In this document: piece by piece, positions 37,007-46,568 of the stretch
Layout: the number at the start of each line of letters is the position of its first letter
Position numbering within the stretch: position 1 is the stretch's first letter
From: JAXGXJ01 sp963829545
GTDB taxonomy: Bacteria; Actinomycetota; Thermoleophilia; RBG-16-64-13
Assembly (NCBI GenBank): GCA_963829545.1
Contig: CAWHIX010000013.1
Span: 1-64,000, forward strand
Direction of reading: 5' to 3'
DNA length: 64,000 nucleotides
Program-made: the position numbers and the translations under genes
The notes under the pieces: model-generated
Told to the model about the DNA's origin: nothing
The model's database searches: none
The model's input: the letters and a program-made list of their open reading frames with translations, nothing else

Positions 37007-38773
37007 GCTAGCGCGACCACCATGAGCACGTCTTCGGCGGCCACCATCTGGCCCGCCTGCGCCAGGACCTCTCGCACCACCCCGCCGCAGGACGCCACGA
37101 TGGACCTTCTCATCTTCATGGTCTCGATCGTCGCGATCTCGCCGCCTTCGGCCACCTCGTCTCCCACTCCGACCAGGATGGAGAGTATCAGCCCCGGTGC
37201 GCCGCACAGGATGGCGCCGTCAGGTAGTTCGCGGGGCTGGGGCCGCACGGAGACCTGTGCCTCCTCCGCCGTGATGGCGCCCTGGCTGCTGTCGCCCAGC
37301 GGAGAGATCCTGACAGTGAACACCTCACCGTCCACGTCCACGCTGAACTCCCGGGTGAAGCCCGACGGGTCCGGCGCGGCGGCGCCCCCTGCCGCGCCCG
37401 CCGCCGCGGCGCCGGGGGCCGCCGGCGGCCTGCTTCTCCGGTTGGGCACGCTTCACGGGCCTTCCCGGGATCAGGACCTTCAGCAGCAGGTCGTCGTCGG
37501 AGAGTTCGGGCCCCATCTCCCGGCGCAGCTCGTCGATCGACTTCAGGAAGCCCTCCGGCTTCCAATCCAGGAGTTCCTTGGTCCTGGGCAGGCCGGCCAC
37601 GCGGTCCATGAGATCCTGGTCGAGGGGGAACGACGGCGCGCCGTAGTATCCCAAGAGGTACTTGATGGACTCGTCGGTGACCTTGCCGTAGCGTTCGCCG
37701 GAGACGACGTTCTCGAAGGCCTGCGCCCCCACGATCTGGGAGTAGGGGGTGGCCATGACCGGGTACCCGTATTCCCTGCGCACGCGCACCGCTTCCTCGA
37801 GGATCTCGTCCAGCCGGTCCTCCATGCCCAGCTCCCGGAGTTGGCGGGTGAAATTGGTCACCATCCCGCCGGGCACCTGATGCTCGAAGTGGAAGAGGTC
37901 GTACTCCAGCGGCCTTCCGATGGGGAACCCCTCTCGTTCGGCTATCGCTCTGAAGTGCGCCGATACGGCCGCCAGCGCGTCCTCGTCCAGGTCGGACTCG
38001 TAGCCCATGTGGCGCAGGTTCCTGAGGACGCTTTCGGTGGCCGGCAGAGAGGTGCCGTTGGCGAGGGGCGCGACCGCGGTATGGAGCGTCGTCACGCCGG
38101 CCCGCACCGCCTCGAGGTAGCACAGAGGAGCCAGGCCCGAGTTGCAGTGGCAGTGGAACTCGAGGGGGATGCCGTCGCAGTTGCGCTGGACGATGGACAC
38201 GAGCTGCCGGGTCTGCTCCGGCGTGATGACGCCCGACTCGTCCGAGATCATGATGCGGTCGACGTAATCCTTGGCGTCCGCGATCAGTCGCGTCTTCTCC
38301 GCCCAGTGGTCGTCGGTATGGAGGGGGCTGCTGGTGTACATGAGCGAGGTGACTATCTCGGCGCCCTCGGCCTTCGCCACATCAGCGAAGTAGCGGAACC
38401 GCTCCATGTTCTCCTGGTAGTCGCAGATCCAGAAGCTCTGTAGCCCGTTGGCCACCGAGCGCTTTATCCAGAGGGAGATGACGTCGCGCGGCGTGCTCAG
38501 GTCGAAGGAGGAGAGGCTGGCCGTCTGGTACGACCCGCGCAGGGTGGTTCCGGGCATGAGCTTCGCAAGAAGCCTGATCCTTTCCCAGGGATCCTCGTCG
38601 TGGTTGCGCACCTGGATGGTGAACGCCTGGGAGCCCACCATCGCGATGGCCAGGTATCCGACCTTGTCCATGGTCTCGGCGATGGGGGCGATGTGATCGG
38701 TCCTCATCATCAGGCCCCAGAGACTCTGCTGGGCGTCCCGGATGGTCTGATCGACGAACTGTACCTTGTCCAC
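37003..38773 (-). CDS. PycB/OadA-type carboxyltransferase with biotin domain, divergent active site (one frameshift)
   Basis: About 590 residues. The TIM barrel opens VQFVDQTIRDAQQSL and includes ICDYQENMERF, FHCHCNSGLAPLC and TPYSQIVGAQAFENV; a long helical extension follows (SIKYLLGYYG to DDLLLKVLIPG). After an Ala/Gly/Pro linker, where the frame changes near 37430, the biotinyl domain ends with ETMKMRRSI. In pyruvate carboxylase and OadA the metal-bound carbamylated Lys lies in IKDMAG; the matching stretch here is ISDESG, and HTHDTSG is HCHCNSG. A different carboxyl donor or acceptor is therefore likely. The GTG start shares one base with the previous stop. Confidence 0.85.
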
Positions 38774-40030
38774 TAGACTTCGGTCTCCTTGAAGGCGCGT
38801 GACAGCGCGTCCGCGACGGCTTGGGCGAATGCGGGGCTGTTGATGTCGGCGTCCACCTCGGTCAACTCTATCGCGGGATCGAGGTGCGAGCGCAGGGCCG
38901 GCGAGAACGACCTGTCGGAGGCGGGATCGTGGAGCGGACCTCCTTCTTCGCTGAGGGAGGAGAAACCTCGCAGCGGGATGACTACCTTGACCCTGGTCTT
39001 GTTCTGGTATCGATTGAGCCTATCGGCGACCGCCGCGGCCAGATACTCCATCTCCTCGGGACTCGTGCGGGCCTGGACTCGCGGCGGCTGCACGTACAGC
39101 TTCCGCTCCGCCAATCTCCTCGTTTCCCACAAGGGGTCGTTGGCATCCCGTCTCTCGGGGGGGCCGCAACTGATCATGTCGAAGCCGCCGGGGCAGAAGA
39201 TGTAGGGGATGGACAGGTCCATGGCTACATCCAGCCGGTCCGGTCCCGCTGTGCGGTTTCCGCCCAGGAGATGCTCGCTGTAGGCTCCGGGGACGAGGTC
39301 GATGAACGCCTTGAACATCCCCTGGGGGGCGAGGTCCAGGGCCGCCCTGTCGCCGACGCCCGTGGCGTGGATGGAGACGATCTCGTAGTCGTCGGCCAGG
39401 GCCTGTCGTATGTAGCCCGCGCCCCGGTCGCAGTAGCCGAACTCAGTCACTGCGAGCGACGGCTTCTCCCCCTCGAGCGAGACCGGGCCGCCCTCCACCA
39501 TCCCCGAGATGGCATCGGCGCCGTTCAGCGCCAGCGCCCTGACCATGGGGTTCATGCCCACGGTGTCGACGACGGTGTGCATCAAGGTGATGTCCCGGAG
39601 CAAGAAGTACTCTCCGAACTTGGCGGCGTGCACGGGCTGACCCGTGGCCCCCGATATGAGCACTTTGGGGACCCCGAAGGGGAGTTCCTTCATCGCCGGG
39701 AGCGAGATCAGAGCGCCGGTCATGCCCGTGATGGCGATCATCCCCTGGAGTTCACCGGCCGCGTACATGGCCGATATCTTCGCCTTCAGGCCCTCGGTCA
39801 TGACCGAGGTGGCGGCGTGACCTCCTGCGGCTGTCATGCCCGCGCTCTTCTCGGCCCAGGCGGCCAACTCGCCGGGAGTCACGTCGGGTTCGAGTGCTGG
39901 GAACGATGGCGCCCGATCCGACGCTGATGTCGATCAAGCAGGTCTCGTGGCCTCTCTGCCGGATCCGATCCCGGATGAGTCCGAGCGCCTCTTCCCTCTC
40001 GTCGAGCATCCCGACTACGGCGATAGCCAT
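38773..40030 (-). CDS. Tm-1-like ATP-binding protein, UPF0261 (copy A; one frameshift)
   Basis: First gene of the seven-gene operon, about 418 residues after a frame change near 39900. It begins AIAVVGMLDEREEALGLIRDRI and contains GMIAITGMTGALISLPAMKELPFGVPKVLI, DITLMHTVVDTVGMNPMVRA and a C-terminal RVKVVIPLRGFSSLSEEGGPLHDP, matching UPF0261. The glycine-rich loop differs from copy B (TGMTGA in place of GGSGGS). A very strong ribosome binding site (AAAGGAGGT) precedes the ATG, consistent with a highly translated leader gene. The function is unknown; copy A and copy B may form a heteromer. Confidence 0.84.
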
Positions 40031-40203
40031 CGTGAGGTGACCTCCTTTGCTTGCTTCTCTCGACGCATACTACAATGAGCAGTCGTCAATAACAGGGATG
40101 TCGTGGATCGGCGATGCGTATTTGGCGAGCCGTGTTGCATCCGCCCGCGGATTGGTGGAAGCTGTGGGGGCCGCAGCACCCAGCGATTGAGGAGAGGCTT
40201 CGT

Positions 40204-40638
40204 ATGATCGAGCCGGGCGTGATGGAGGGCGATGGGGTCGAGCGCGCCGCGGGCGAGGCGAGCAAGGTCGAGACCAACAAGCGGAGAGTACTCGAGTTCT
40301 ACGACCTCATCATCAACAAGAAGGACGTCGCTGCCGCTCAGCCCTACATCGGGCCCTACTACCGGCAGCACAACCCCCTCGTAGCCGATGGGCCCGAAGG
40401 GCTGGCCGCCTTCATCGACTTCCTGAGGACGGAGTATCCGCAGGCGCGCTCCGAGGTCAAGCGCGTGCTGGCCGACGGGGACTTCGTGGTACTCCACGTT
40501 CATTCCCTGCGTTCGCCCGACACCCGCGGACGGGCCATCATCGAGATCTTCCGGCTGGAGGAAGGCAGGGTCGTGGAGCACTGGGATACCATCCAGGAGA
40601 TCCCGGAGACCTCGGCCAACCCCAACGGTATGTTCTGA
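40204..40638 (+). CDS. SnoaL-like/NTF2-fold protein
   Basis: A small soluble protein of about 144 residues with the NTF2-like cone fold seen in SnoaL-type polyketide cyclases. Typical features are NKRRVLEFYDLIINKKD, YYRQHNPLVADGPEGLAAFIDFL, GDFVVLHVHS and the final FRLEEGRVVEHWDTIQEIP. The ATG at MIEPG was chosen because GGAGAGG precedes it by six bases. It is divergent from the Tm-1/carboxylase operon and shares its upstream region, but no functional link is visible. Many such proteins have no known activity. Confidence 0.82.
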   Translation: MIEPGVMEGDGVERAAGEASKVETNKRRVLEFYDLIINKKDVAAAQPYIGPYYRQHNPLVADGPEGLAAFIDFLRTEYPQARSEVKRVLADGDFVVLHVHSLRSPDTRGRAIIEIFRLEEGRVVEHWDTIQEIPETSANPNGMF

Positions 40639-40664
40639 CGACCTCGCCGCCCTTGGGCTATCGG

Positions 40665-41177
40665 CTACGACCCGCCCGCCAGCCGCGCGGCGGCCTTCCG
40701 CTCCTCTTCCAGACTGAGCTGGTTGGGGTCGCCTTGGCGTAGGGCCTTGGTCGGGCACACGCGCACGCAGGCCGGATCGAGACCGGCCTCCAAACGCGCG
40801 CTGCACAGGTCGCACTTCTGCATGACGCCGTCCTTGCCGAAGCGGGGGACGCCGAAGGGGCAGGCGATGGAGCAACTGTGGCAGCCGATGCACAGCTCGG
40901 CGTTGACCTTCACCGCTTGGGTCGCGGAATCGCGCGCCAAGGCACCCGTGGGGCAGGCGACTATGCAGGGCGCATCCGCGCAGTGCATGCAGGCCAGGGA
41001 GACATAGCGCAGCCGGGCTTCAGGGGAGGCGCCGCTCTCGATCTGGAAGACGCGCCGCCAAGCCACTGACCCGCCGTCGGCCGCACTCACGTCCAGGTCG
41101 TTCTGATCCATACAGGCCACCGCGCAGGCCATGCAGCCGGTGCAGCGGTCGAGGTCGAGGTAGAAGGCGTGGTTCAT
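40665..41177 (-). CDS. Four-cluster ferredoxin subunit of molybdopterin oxidoreductase
   Basis: A 170-residue electron-transfer subunit of the DmsB/HybA/PhsB type. Sixteen cysteines form four motifs: CTGCMACAVAC, CMHCADAPCIVACP, CIGCHSCSIACP and CDLC with CVRVCP, enough for four 4Fe-4S clusters. No signal peptide is seen. The start overlaps the stop of the catalytic subunit as ATGA. It should pass electrons between the molybdenum subunit and a partner, possibly the FAD oxidoreductase encoded upstream, since no membrane anchor gene is adjacent. Confidence 0.92.
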   Translation of the reverse strand: MNHAFYLDLDRCTGCMACAVACMDQNDLDVSAADGGSVAWRRVFQIESGASPEARLRYVSLACMHCADAPCIVACPTGALARDSATQAVKVNAELCIGCHSCSIACPFGVPRFGKDGVMQKCDLCSARLEAGLDPACVRVCPTKALRQGDPNQLSLEEERKAAARLAGGS

Positions 41178-43396
41178 CGCCTGCCTCCTTCCGCGCCGGT
41201 CGTCGCGGGCGCGATCTTGCGCACCGCGCACAGGAGGCCCTTGTAACCCGGGAAGCCCGAGATGGGGTCGAGGTAGTCGCCGGGGAGAAGGGCGTTGACG
41301 TCGGCCTCCGGATAGTCGTGGTACATGTGGACCGCTCCGGCATAGGCGAGTTCGGTGACGTTGGCGCTCACCTCGATGGCGCCGTTCGGCGTGGAGAGTT
41401 CCACCCGGTCACCCTGCACGATGCCCAGCCGTGCTGCGTCCGCCGGATTGATGTCTACGGCGGCGTCGGGCCGCAGGCTGCGGGTCCAGGGAAGGCGGAA
41501 GGTCCGTGAGTGGATGAACATGGGCAGGCGCGTCCCCGTGCCCAGGATCAGCGGATAGTCCTTGGCCACTTCTGGGCTCGCCTCTGCGCTCAACCGCGGT
41601 TCGCGGTACAGGGGCAGCGCATCGATCCCCGGACGATCCGAGTGCTTCTCGAGCAGCGACGACGCGAACTCCATCTTCCCGGTGGCCGTGGGGAAGCCGT
41701 TCTTCTCGTACTTCTTGAAGCCTACGGGCAAGGGATCGGGCACCTTCATCCCGCCGGGATGCGCCTTTATCTGGGCTATGGTCATGCCGCTCGGCTGGAG
41801 GATCCAGTCCATGGTCGCTTCGAACGCACTGCTGAAGTCCGGGGCGCCGTTGGCGAGGTAGGTGCCACCGCGCGGTTGGTCGCCGGGCTCGTAGGGCAGA
41901 CCCAACTTGTCCGCCAGGGCGAAGATGATGTCGTGGTCCGACCGCGACTCGCCCAGCGGTTCGATGACCGGCTGGGTGTAGATGACGTACTTCTGCGGAT
42001 AGCAGCGCAGTTCGCTCCGCTCCACCGAGCTGCAGGCGGGCAGGACTATGTCGGCATACCGGGAAGTGTCGGTGGCGAACAGGTCGACGTCGACGATGAA
42101 GTCGAGCTTCTGGATGGCTTCCAGGAAGCCCGTGGAGTCCGGGAACATGCGGTAGTTCAGCCCGAAGCCCACGAGGCCGCGCAGCGGGTATGGGTCGCCG
42201 GTGTTGATGTGCCGAGGAAGGTCCATGGCCTGTCCCTGGTCGACCATGTCGGCCCACACCGGGAAGCGCTCCGCGCCCACGCGCGGCGGGAGGTCGCTCC
42301 AGGGACGGGGCATCTTGAACTCGCCATCGCGGGTCACGAACCCGCCCCCCGTCTCCAGCCAACTGACCGGCTGTACCACGTTGCCTCCGGGCACGTCCCA
42401 GTTCCCGGTGAGTCCCACCAGCGCCGCGGCCGCCCGCTGGTTCTGCACGCCGTTGGTGTGGTGCACTACGGGGGTCGAACTCGGCATCATGCCGGCCGGT
42501 TTGGTGGTGGCATAGAGCAGCGCCGCCTCGCGGATGAGCGCCGCCGGCACCCCGGTGATCTGCTCGGCGCGCTCGGGCGTGAACTCGGCTGCGTACGCCT
42601 TGAACTCGTCGAAGCCATGGGTCCATTCCGACACGAACTGTCGGTCGTAGACACCCTCGCCGATGATGACGTTGGCCATCGCCAGAGCCAGGGCTCCGTC
42701 TGTACCTGGACGCAAGCGCAGGTGGATATCGGCGATAGCAGCGATGGGCGACATGCGCGGGTCGACGACGATGAACTTCACCCCTCGCTCCTTGGCGTCC
42801 ATAAGGGCCTGCGCACCCGGGGTGCGGGAATAGAAGGGGTTGCCGGTCCACACCAGCAGGCACTTGGTGTTGGCCATGTCGGGCGCCCCCATCTGGCCGT
42901 AGTCGAGGCGCCAAGCCATAGCCATGGCCTGGAAGCAGGCGCTGGACTCGGTGCAGTAGTTGGGGGAGCCGAACTGCAATGCCAACCGCATCAGGAAGGG
43001 CCGCAGGTGCTTGGGGTAGCCGCAATAGAAGACCACCGACTCGGGCCCGCTCTCGGCTTTGAGCTTCTGCAGGTTCTCGGCGATGGTATCGAGGGCCTCC
43101 GTCCAGGAGATGGGGACCATCTGCCCCGACCCGCGGGGGCCCACCCGTTTCAGGGGCGTGCGCAGACGCTCCTCGTGATAGACCCACTGCCGCTGGGCGG
43201 CGCCTTTGGCGCACAAGGTCCCTGCGCTGGGGTTCTCGAGCGAGCCTTCGATCTTGACGATGCGGCCATCGCGCACGTAGCAGTCGAGCCCGCATTGGGT
43301 CATGGGGTCGCAGACGGTACACACCGACTTGCGCACCTCGATCCCGGTGGCTTCACCCGGGATCTTGCCCTTGCTCATCCGCTGAAGCTTATCCAT
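41174..43396 (-). CDS. Molybdopterin (DMSO reductase family) oxidoreductase catalytic subunit
   Basis: A 740-residue molybdenum or tungsten enzyme. The N-terminal 4Fe-4S motif has Cys residues in CTVCDPMTQCGLDC and GTLCAKG; the cofactor domains include GYPKHLRPFL, FGSPNYCTESSAC, LLVWTGNPFYSRTPG and VDPRMSP, and the C-terminal dinucleotide domain ends with MYHDYPEADVNAL. The likely metal ligand is the Cys in SSACFQA. No Tat signal is present, so it works in the cytoplasm. A GGAGG ribosome binding site precedes the ATG. The frame upstream is open into the FAD oxidoreductase. The substrate is unknown; relatives act on thiosulfate, polysulfide, acetylene or hydroxylated aromatics. Confidence 0.88.
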   Translation of the reverse strand: MDKLQRMSKGKIPGEATGIEVRKSVCTVCDPMTQCGLDCYVRDGRIVKIEGSLENPSAGTLCAKGAAQRQWVYHEERLRTPLKRVGPRGSGQMVPISWTEALDTIAENLQKLKAESGPESVVFYCGYPKHLRPFLMRLALQFGSPNYCTESSACFQAMAMAWRLDYGQMGAPDMANTKCLLVWTGNPFYSRTPGAQALMDAKERGVKFIVVDPRMSPIAAIADIHLRLRPGTDGALALAMANVIIGEGVYDRQFVSEWTHGFDEFKAYAAEFTPERAEQITGVPAALIREAALLYATTKPAGMMPSSTPVVHHTNGVQNQRAAAALVGLTGNWDVPGGNVVQPVSWLETGGGFVTRDGEFKMPRPWSDLPPRVGAERFPVWADMVDQGQAMDLPRHINTGDPYPLRGLVGFGLNYRMFPDSTGFLEAIQKLDFIVDVDLFATDTSRYADIVLPACSSVERSELRCYPQKYVIYTQPVIEPLGESRSDHDIIFALADKLGLPYEPGDQPRGGTYLANGAPDFSSAFEATMDWILQPSGMTIAQIKAHPGGMKVPDPLPVGFKKYEKNGFPTATGKMEFASSLLEKHSDRPGIDALPLYREPRLSAEASPEVAKDYPLILGTGTRLPMFIHSRTFRLPWTRSLRPDAAVDINPADAARLGIVQGDRVELSTPNGAIEVSANVTELAYAGAVHMYHDYPEADVNALLPGDYLDPISGFPGYKGLLCAVRKIAPATTGAEGGRR

Positions 43397-44693
43397 GTCG
43401 CCTCCATCTCTGAGACTGCTCCGGTGGCCGCTCTCAGCAGGCCCTGTTTCGAGGGCGCCCGCGGACAGACAGCAATCCACAAGGTTCACTCCGGCCAGAC
43501 GGCCGTCCTGCCAGACCCGCAGCTGGTACGTTCCATCCTCACTGCAGGTGGTCACGTTGTCGTACTCGCGCAGGCAGCCGATGCTCGCGAAGAGCCTGCG
43601 GCCCACATGCGTGATGTTGTGCGGCACGCTGCCGCGGTAGCCGGGGCCCACGCCCGCCATGCTCCGTCCCGCTGTCCGGCCCTGGTAGCGGGCGCTGGCC
43701 CACAGACCGATGATCTCGTGCCGCCCCGAAAGTAGATTCCTGCCTTGGGCCACGTCTCCCGCGGCATAGAGCGTGGGGATGCTGGAACGCATCTCCTCGT
43801 CCACCAGGATCCCCACCCCCGTATCGACACTTCCAGGCTTGAGGAAGCTCAGCGCAGGCCGAGACCCGGTGCATACCACGACCAGGTCCACCTCCTCCTG
43901 CGTAGCCGACTCGTCGCAGGCCGTGCCGCCGGCACCCCCCGGGTCGGCGACTCCTGGCAAGGCTCCGAAGTCCAGGCGCACTCTGCCGGAGGTCACGTCC
44001 ACCCCGGCCAGAGCCGCTCCCAGGCGCAGGTCGTAGCCTTCCTCAAGAAGGTGGTTCTCGAGGAGTCGAGCGCACCAGGGATGGGCGGAGAGGGGCAACA
44101 TGGACGATTCCCGCTCTATCAGCACGACCTTCATGCCCAATTCGTGCAGAGCCGCGGCGACCTTCACCCCCGCGAAGGAAGCGCCTACCACGGCAGCGCG
44201 TAGAGCTTCGCCGCGATCGGCGACGGCGCGAAGGTCGTCGACCGCCTGCTTGAGAGCCAGCGCGTCGGCGAAGGATCTGGATGGTGAACACGGGCGCTGA
44301 TGGCGACGCCACCGCCTCGCGCAGGCCCGTTATGGGGGGCAGAGAAGGCCGGGCTCCCGTGGCCAGAAGGCAGCGCTCGTACTCGTAGCTCGAGCCGTCG
44401 GCTGTGCTGAAGCTCTGCGCGCCGGGATCGAGAGCCGTTACGGCCGTACCGAGATGAGCCGTGACCCCGTAGGAGTCGTAGAAGGTCCAGCCCGCTCCGA
44501 AGGGGAAGGCGCGCTCGCTGGGGATGGCTCCCGACACCACGTAGGTGCCCAGCATAGGGTTGTAGGGACCGTGGTCGTTGTCGGCGAAGAGATGGATCTC
44601 TCCCGCGTATCCGTGCTCGCGGAGGGCTCTGACCGCCTCGGCGGCCGCCGCCCCGTTCCCGATGATCGCCACCGGGATCACCAGCAGCGTCAT
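43397..44693 (-). CDS. NAD(P)/FAD-dependent oxidoreductase (one frameshift; end uncertain)
   Basis: A pyridine nucleotide-disulfide oxidoreductase-type flavoprotein of about 430 residues. Its FAD fold begins VAIIGNGAAAAEAV, followed by LLATGARPSLPPI; after a frame change near 44275 come the NAD fold (VVGASFAGVKVAAAL), VVCTGSRPALSF and the FAD-contacting TLYAAGDVAQG. No stop codon separates it from the molybdenum subunit in this sequence: the frame runs straight into it. A one-base change would create a stop (CCTGCTGA) about 45 bases before the next ATG, so I annotate two genes. It probably links NAD(P)H to the ferredoxin and molybdenum subunits. Confidence 0.75.
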
Positions 44694-44711
44694 CTCCCTA
44701 ACACCGGCGCA

Positions 44712-45098
44712 TCACTTCTTCTTCTCCAGCCGTCCCTTACCGATGAGGCTGCTGGCGACGAACGAGACGATGCTGATGATCACCGAGCCCAGCAGGGCGT
44801 TCCAGAAACCGTCCACGTGGAAGCCGAGTCCCAGGAGCTCCACCGTCACCCACTCCGCCAGCAGGAGCATGAGGGCGTTGATCACCAGCGTGAACAGGCC
44901 CAGGGTGAGCACGATGCATCCGCATGACAGGAGGGCGACGATAGGACGGATGAAGGCGTTGACCAAGCCCAACACGAGCGCCACCAGAAGGACGGCCCAG
45001 ATGCGATGGGGCTCGTCCACGTAGATGCCCGGCACCAACCACGCAGCGACGGCGACCGCTCCCGCCGTTATGGCCCAGCGAATGAGGAATCTACCCAT
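44712..45098 (-). CDS. Phage holin 4-like small membrane protein (PF04020 type)
   Basis: A 128-residue protein with four hydrophobic helices. The start RFLIRWAITAGAVAVAAWLVPGI and the motif VLGLVNAFIRPI are characteristic of the widespread chromosomal family grouped with phage holins. There are no phage genes nearby, so a role in lysis is unlikely. A basic tail (GKGRLEKKK) ends the protein. It lies 19 bases upstream of the FAD oxidoreductase on the same strand and may be co-transcribed with it by chance. Confidence 0.88.
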   Translation of the reverse strand: MGRFLIRWAITAGAVAVAAWLVPGIYVDEPHRIWAVLLVALVLGLVNAFIRPIVALLSCGCIVLTLGLFTLVINALMLLLAEWVTVELLGLGFHVDGFWNALLGSVIISIVSFVASSLIGKGRLEKKK

Positions 45099-45320
45099 CC
45101 ATCCTGCTCACGCGTCGCCTTCCACACCGATTCCGTTCCAGGCGGACAGACTAACACAGTGGACACTGGGGTAGCCAGCAACGGGTGCTGCCGGGCCTAT
45201 CGCCGGCCGTCTCCTTCTGGTAAAAGTGTGCGAGGGGCGCTGAAGCCACGTACGAGGTGTGGGGCGGGGTCGAGAGGACCGGGCCGGTCGGGAGGTGGGA
45301 ATTGGCGGACGAAGAGAAGC

Positions 45321-46560
45321 ATGGGCGTGACTCCCGAGGAACAGTATCTGGTGTCGACACGCGGAGGCGCCGACCTGCTCGCCGTGCTTCTCATGCTGGT
45401 CTTCGTCACCAGCGCCGTCACCCTGTCGCTCCTGCCGGTGGTCACGAACGAACTCCGCGACCGAACTCAACTTCAGCGACGCGCAGATAGGTCTGCTCAC
45501 CTCGGTGTTCATGGGCTTCTACGGCCTGTCCGGCATCCTGTCCGGCGTAGGTGCGGCTCGCTGGGGCGGATGGCTCCTGGGCGTGAGCTGCGGCTTCTTC
45601 GTCGTGGGCTCGCTCGTCTTCGCGCTCAGTGCCTCCTTCGGCGGCTTCCTCGTGGGCCGGGCCCTCCAGGGGGTAGCGGGAGGGATGGTGATCGCCACCT
45701 GCAGTCCCGTGCTTGCTCTCTCCGTACCTCCCCGGTGGCTGGGGCGGGCCTGGGGGATCCTGGGCTCGGGCTGGGGTCTGGGCACCATGGCCGGTCTGCT
45801 CATCATGCCCAGCATCCAGGACGTCGGCGGCTATCGGGCGGTCTTTCTCGCCGACGCGGCTCTGGCCTTCGTGGTCGGTGTAGCCGTGCTCACCCAGAAG
45901 GCGGTGCGCACTCGGCCACGCTACTCCGAAGGGGCCATGAGCCTCGGTGATCTGGGAAGGGCGCTGGGAGGCGCGGTCAGGAACCGACGCGTGCTCATAC
46001 TCGGCTTCACCAACACCGCCGCCCTGGCTATAGGTGTGGGCGTACTGGCCTGGACGCCCAGCTTCCTCCAGGATGTTCATGGGTCGTCCGAAGCTCTGGC
46101 CGTATACCTCCTGGCCGGACTGGGCATAGCGCAGCTCATCGGCAATCCCCTGGGAGCGGTGGGCATGGCCCGCTGGGGCAAGTTCGGGGTGATAGTCGCT
46201 TCACTGGCCGTGATGGCCGCTGTGACGGCCGTCACCGGCTTCGTCCCCGGCGTGGCGCTGGTCATCGTGATGGTGCTGATATCGGGCTTCTTCGGCATGT
46301 ACTTCTTCCCGGCCATGTTGGCCTACATGCCGCAGGTGGTGGCAAAGCCGGAGGAGGTGGGGCCGGCGACCGGCATCAACAGTCTCATGGGCTTCGCCGG
46401 GTCGCTGGTGGCCCCCTGGCTTTTCGGCCTGTTCCTCGACGCGGGTGAGCAATCGGCGGGGTCGTATGCCCTTGGATACCTGATGCTGGCCGCGTTCGGC
46501 GTGGCGGCGCTCGTGATCATGGCCGCCCTCTTCAGGGGGGGCAAACGGCCGGTCGGGTAG
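45321..46560 (+). CDS. MFS transporter (first of second tandem pair; one frameshift)
   Basis: A 12-helix major facilitator of about 412 residues. Helix 1 is TSAVTLSLLPVV; the frame changes near 45460, after which FSDAQIGLLTSVFMGFYGLSG and GAARWGGWLLG continue the family. The C-half carries FGMYFFPAMLAYMPQVVAKPEEVGPATGI, closely matched in the next gene. It ends eight bases before the next start, so both are one transcript. The substrate is unknown. Confidence 0.85.
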
Positions 46561-46568
46561 GAGAGATC

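Noticed and set aside
44712..45098. Phage holin-like protein as a sign of a prophage
   Set aside because: This holin-like family is widespread on chromosomes, and no integrase, terminase, portal or other phage gene is nearby.
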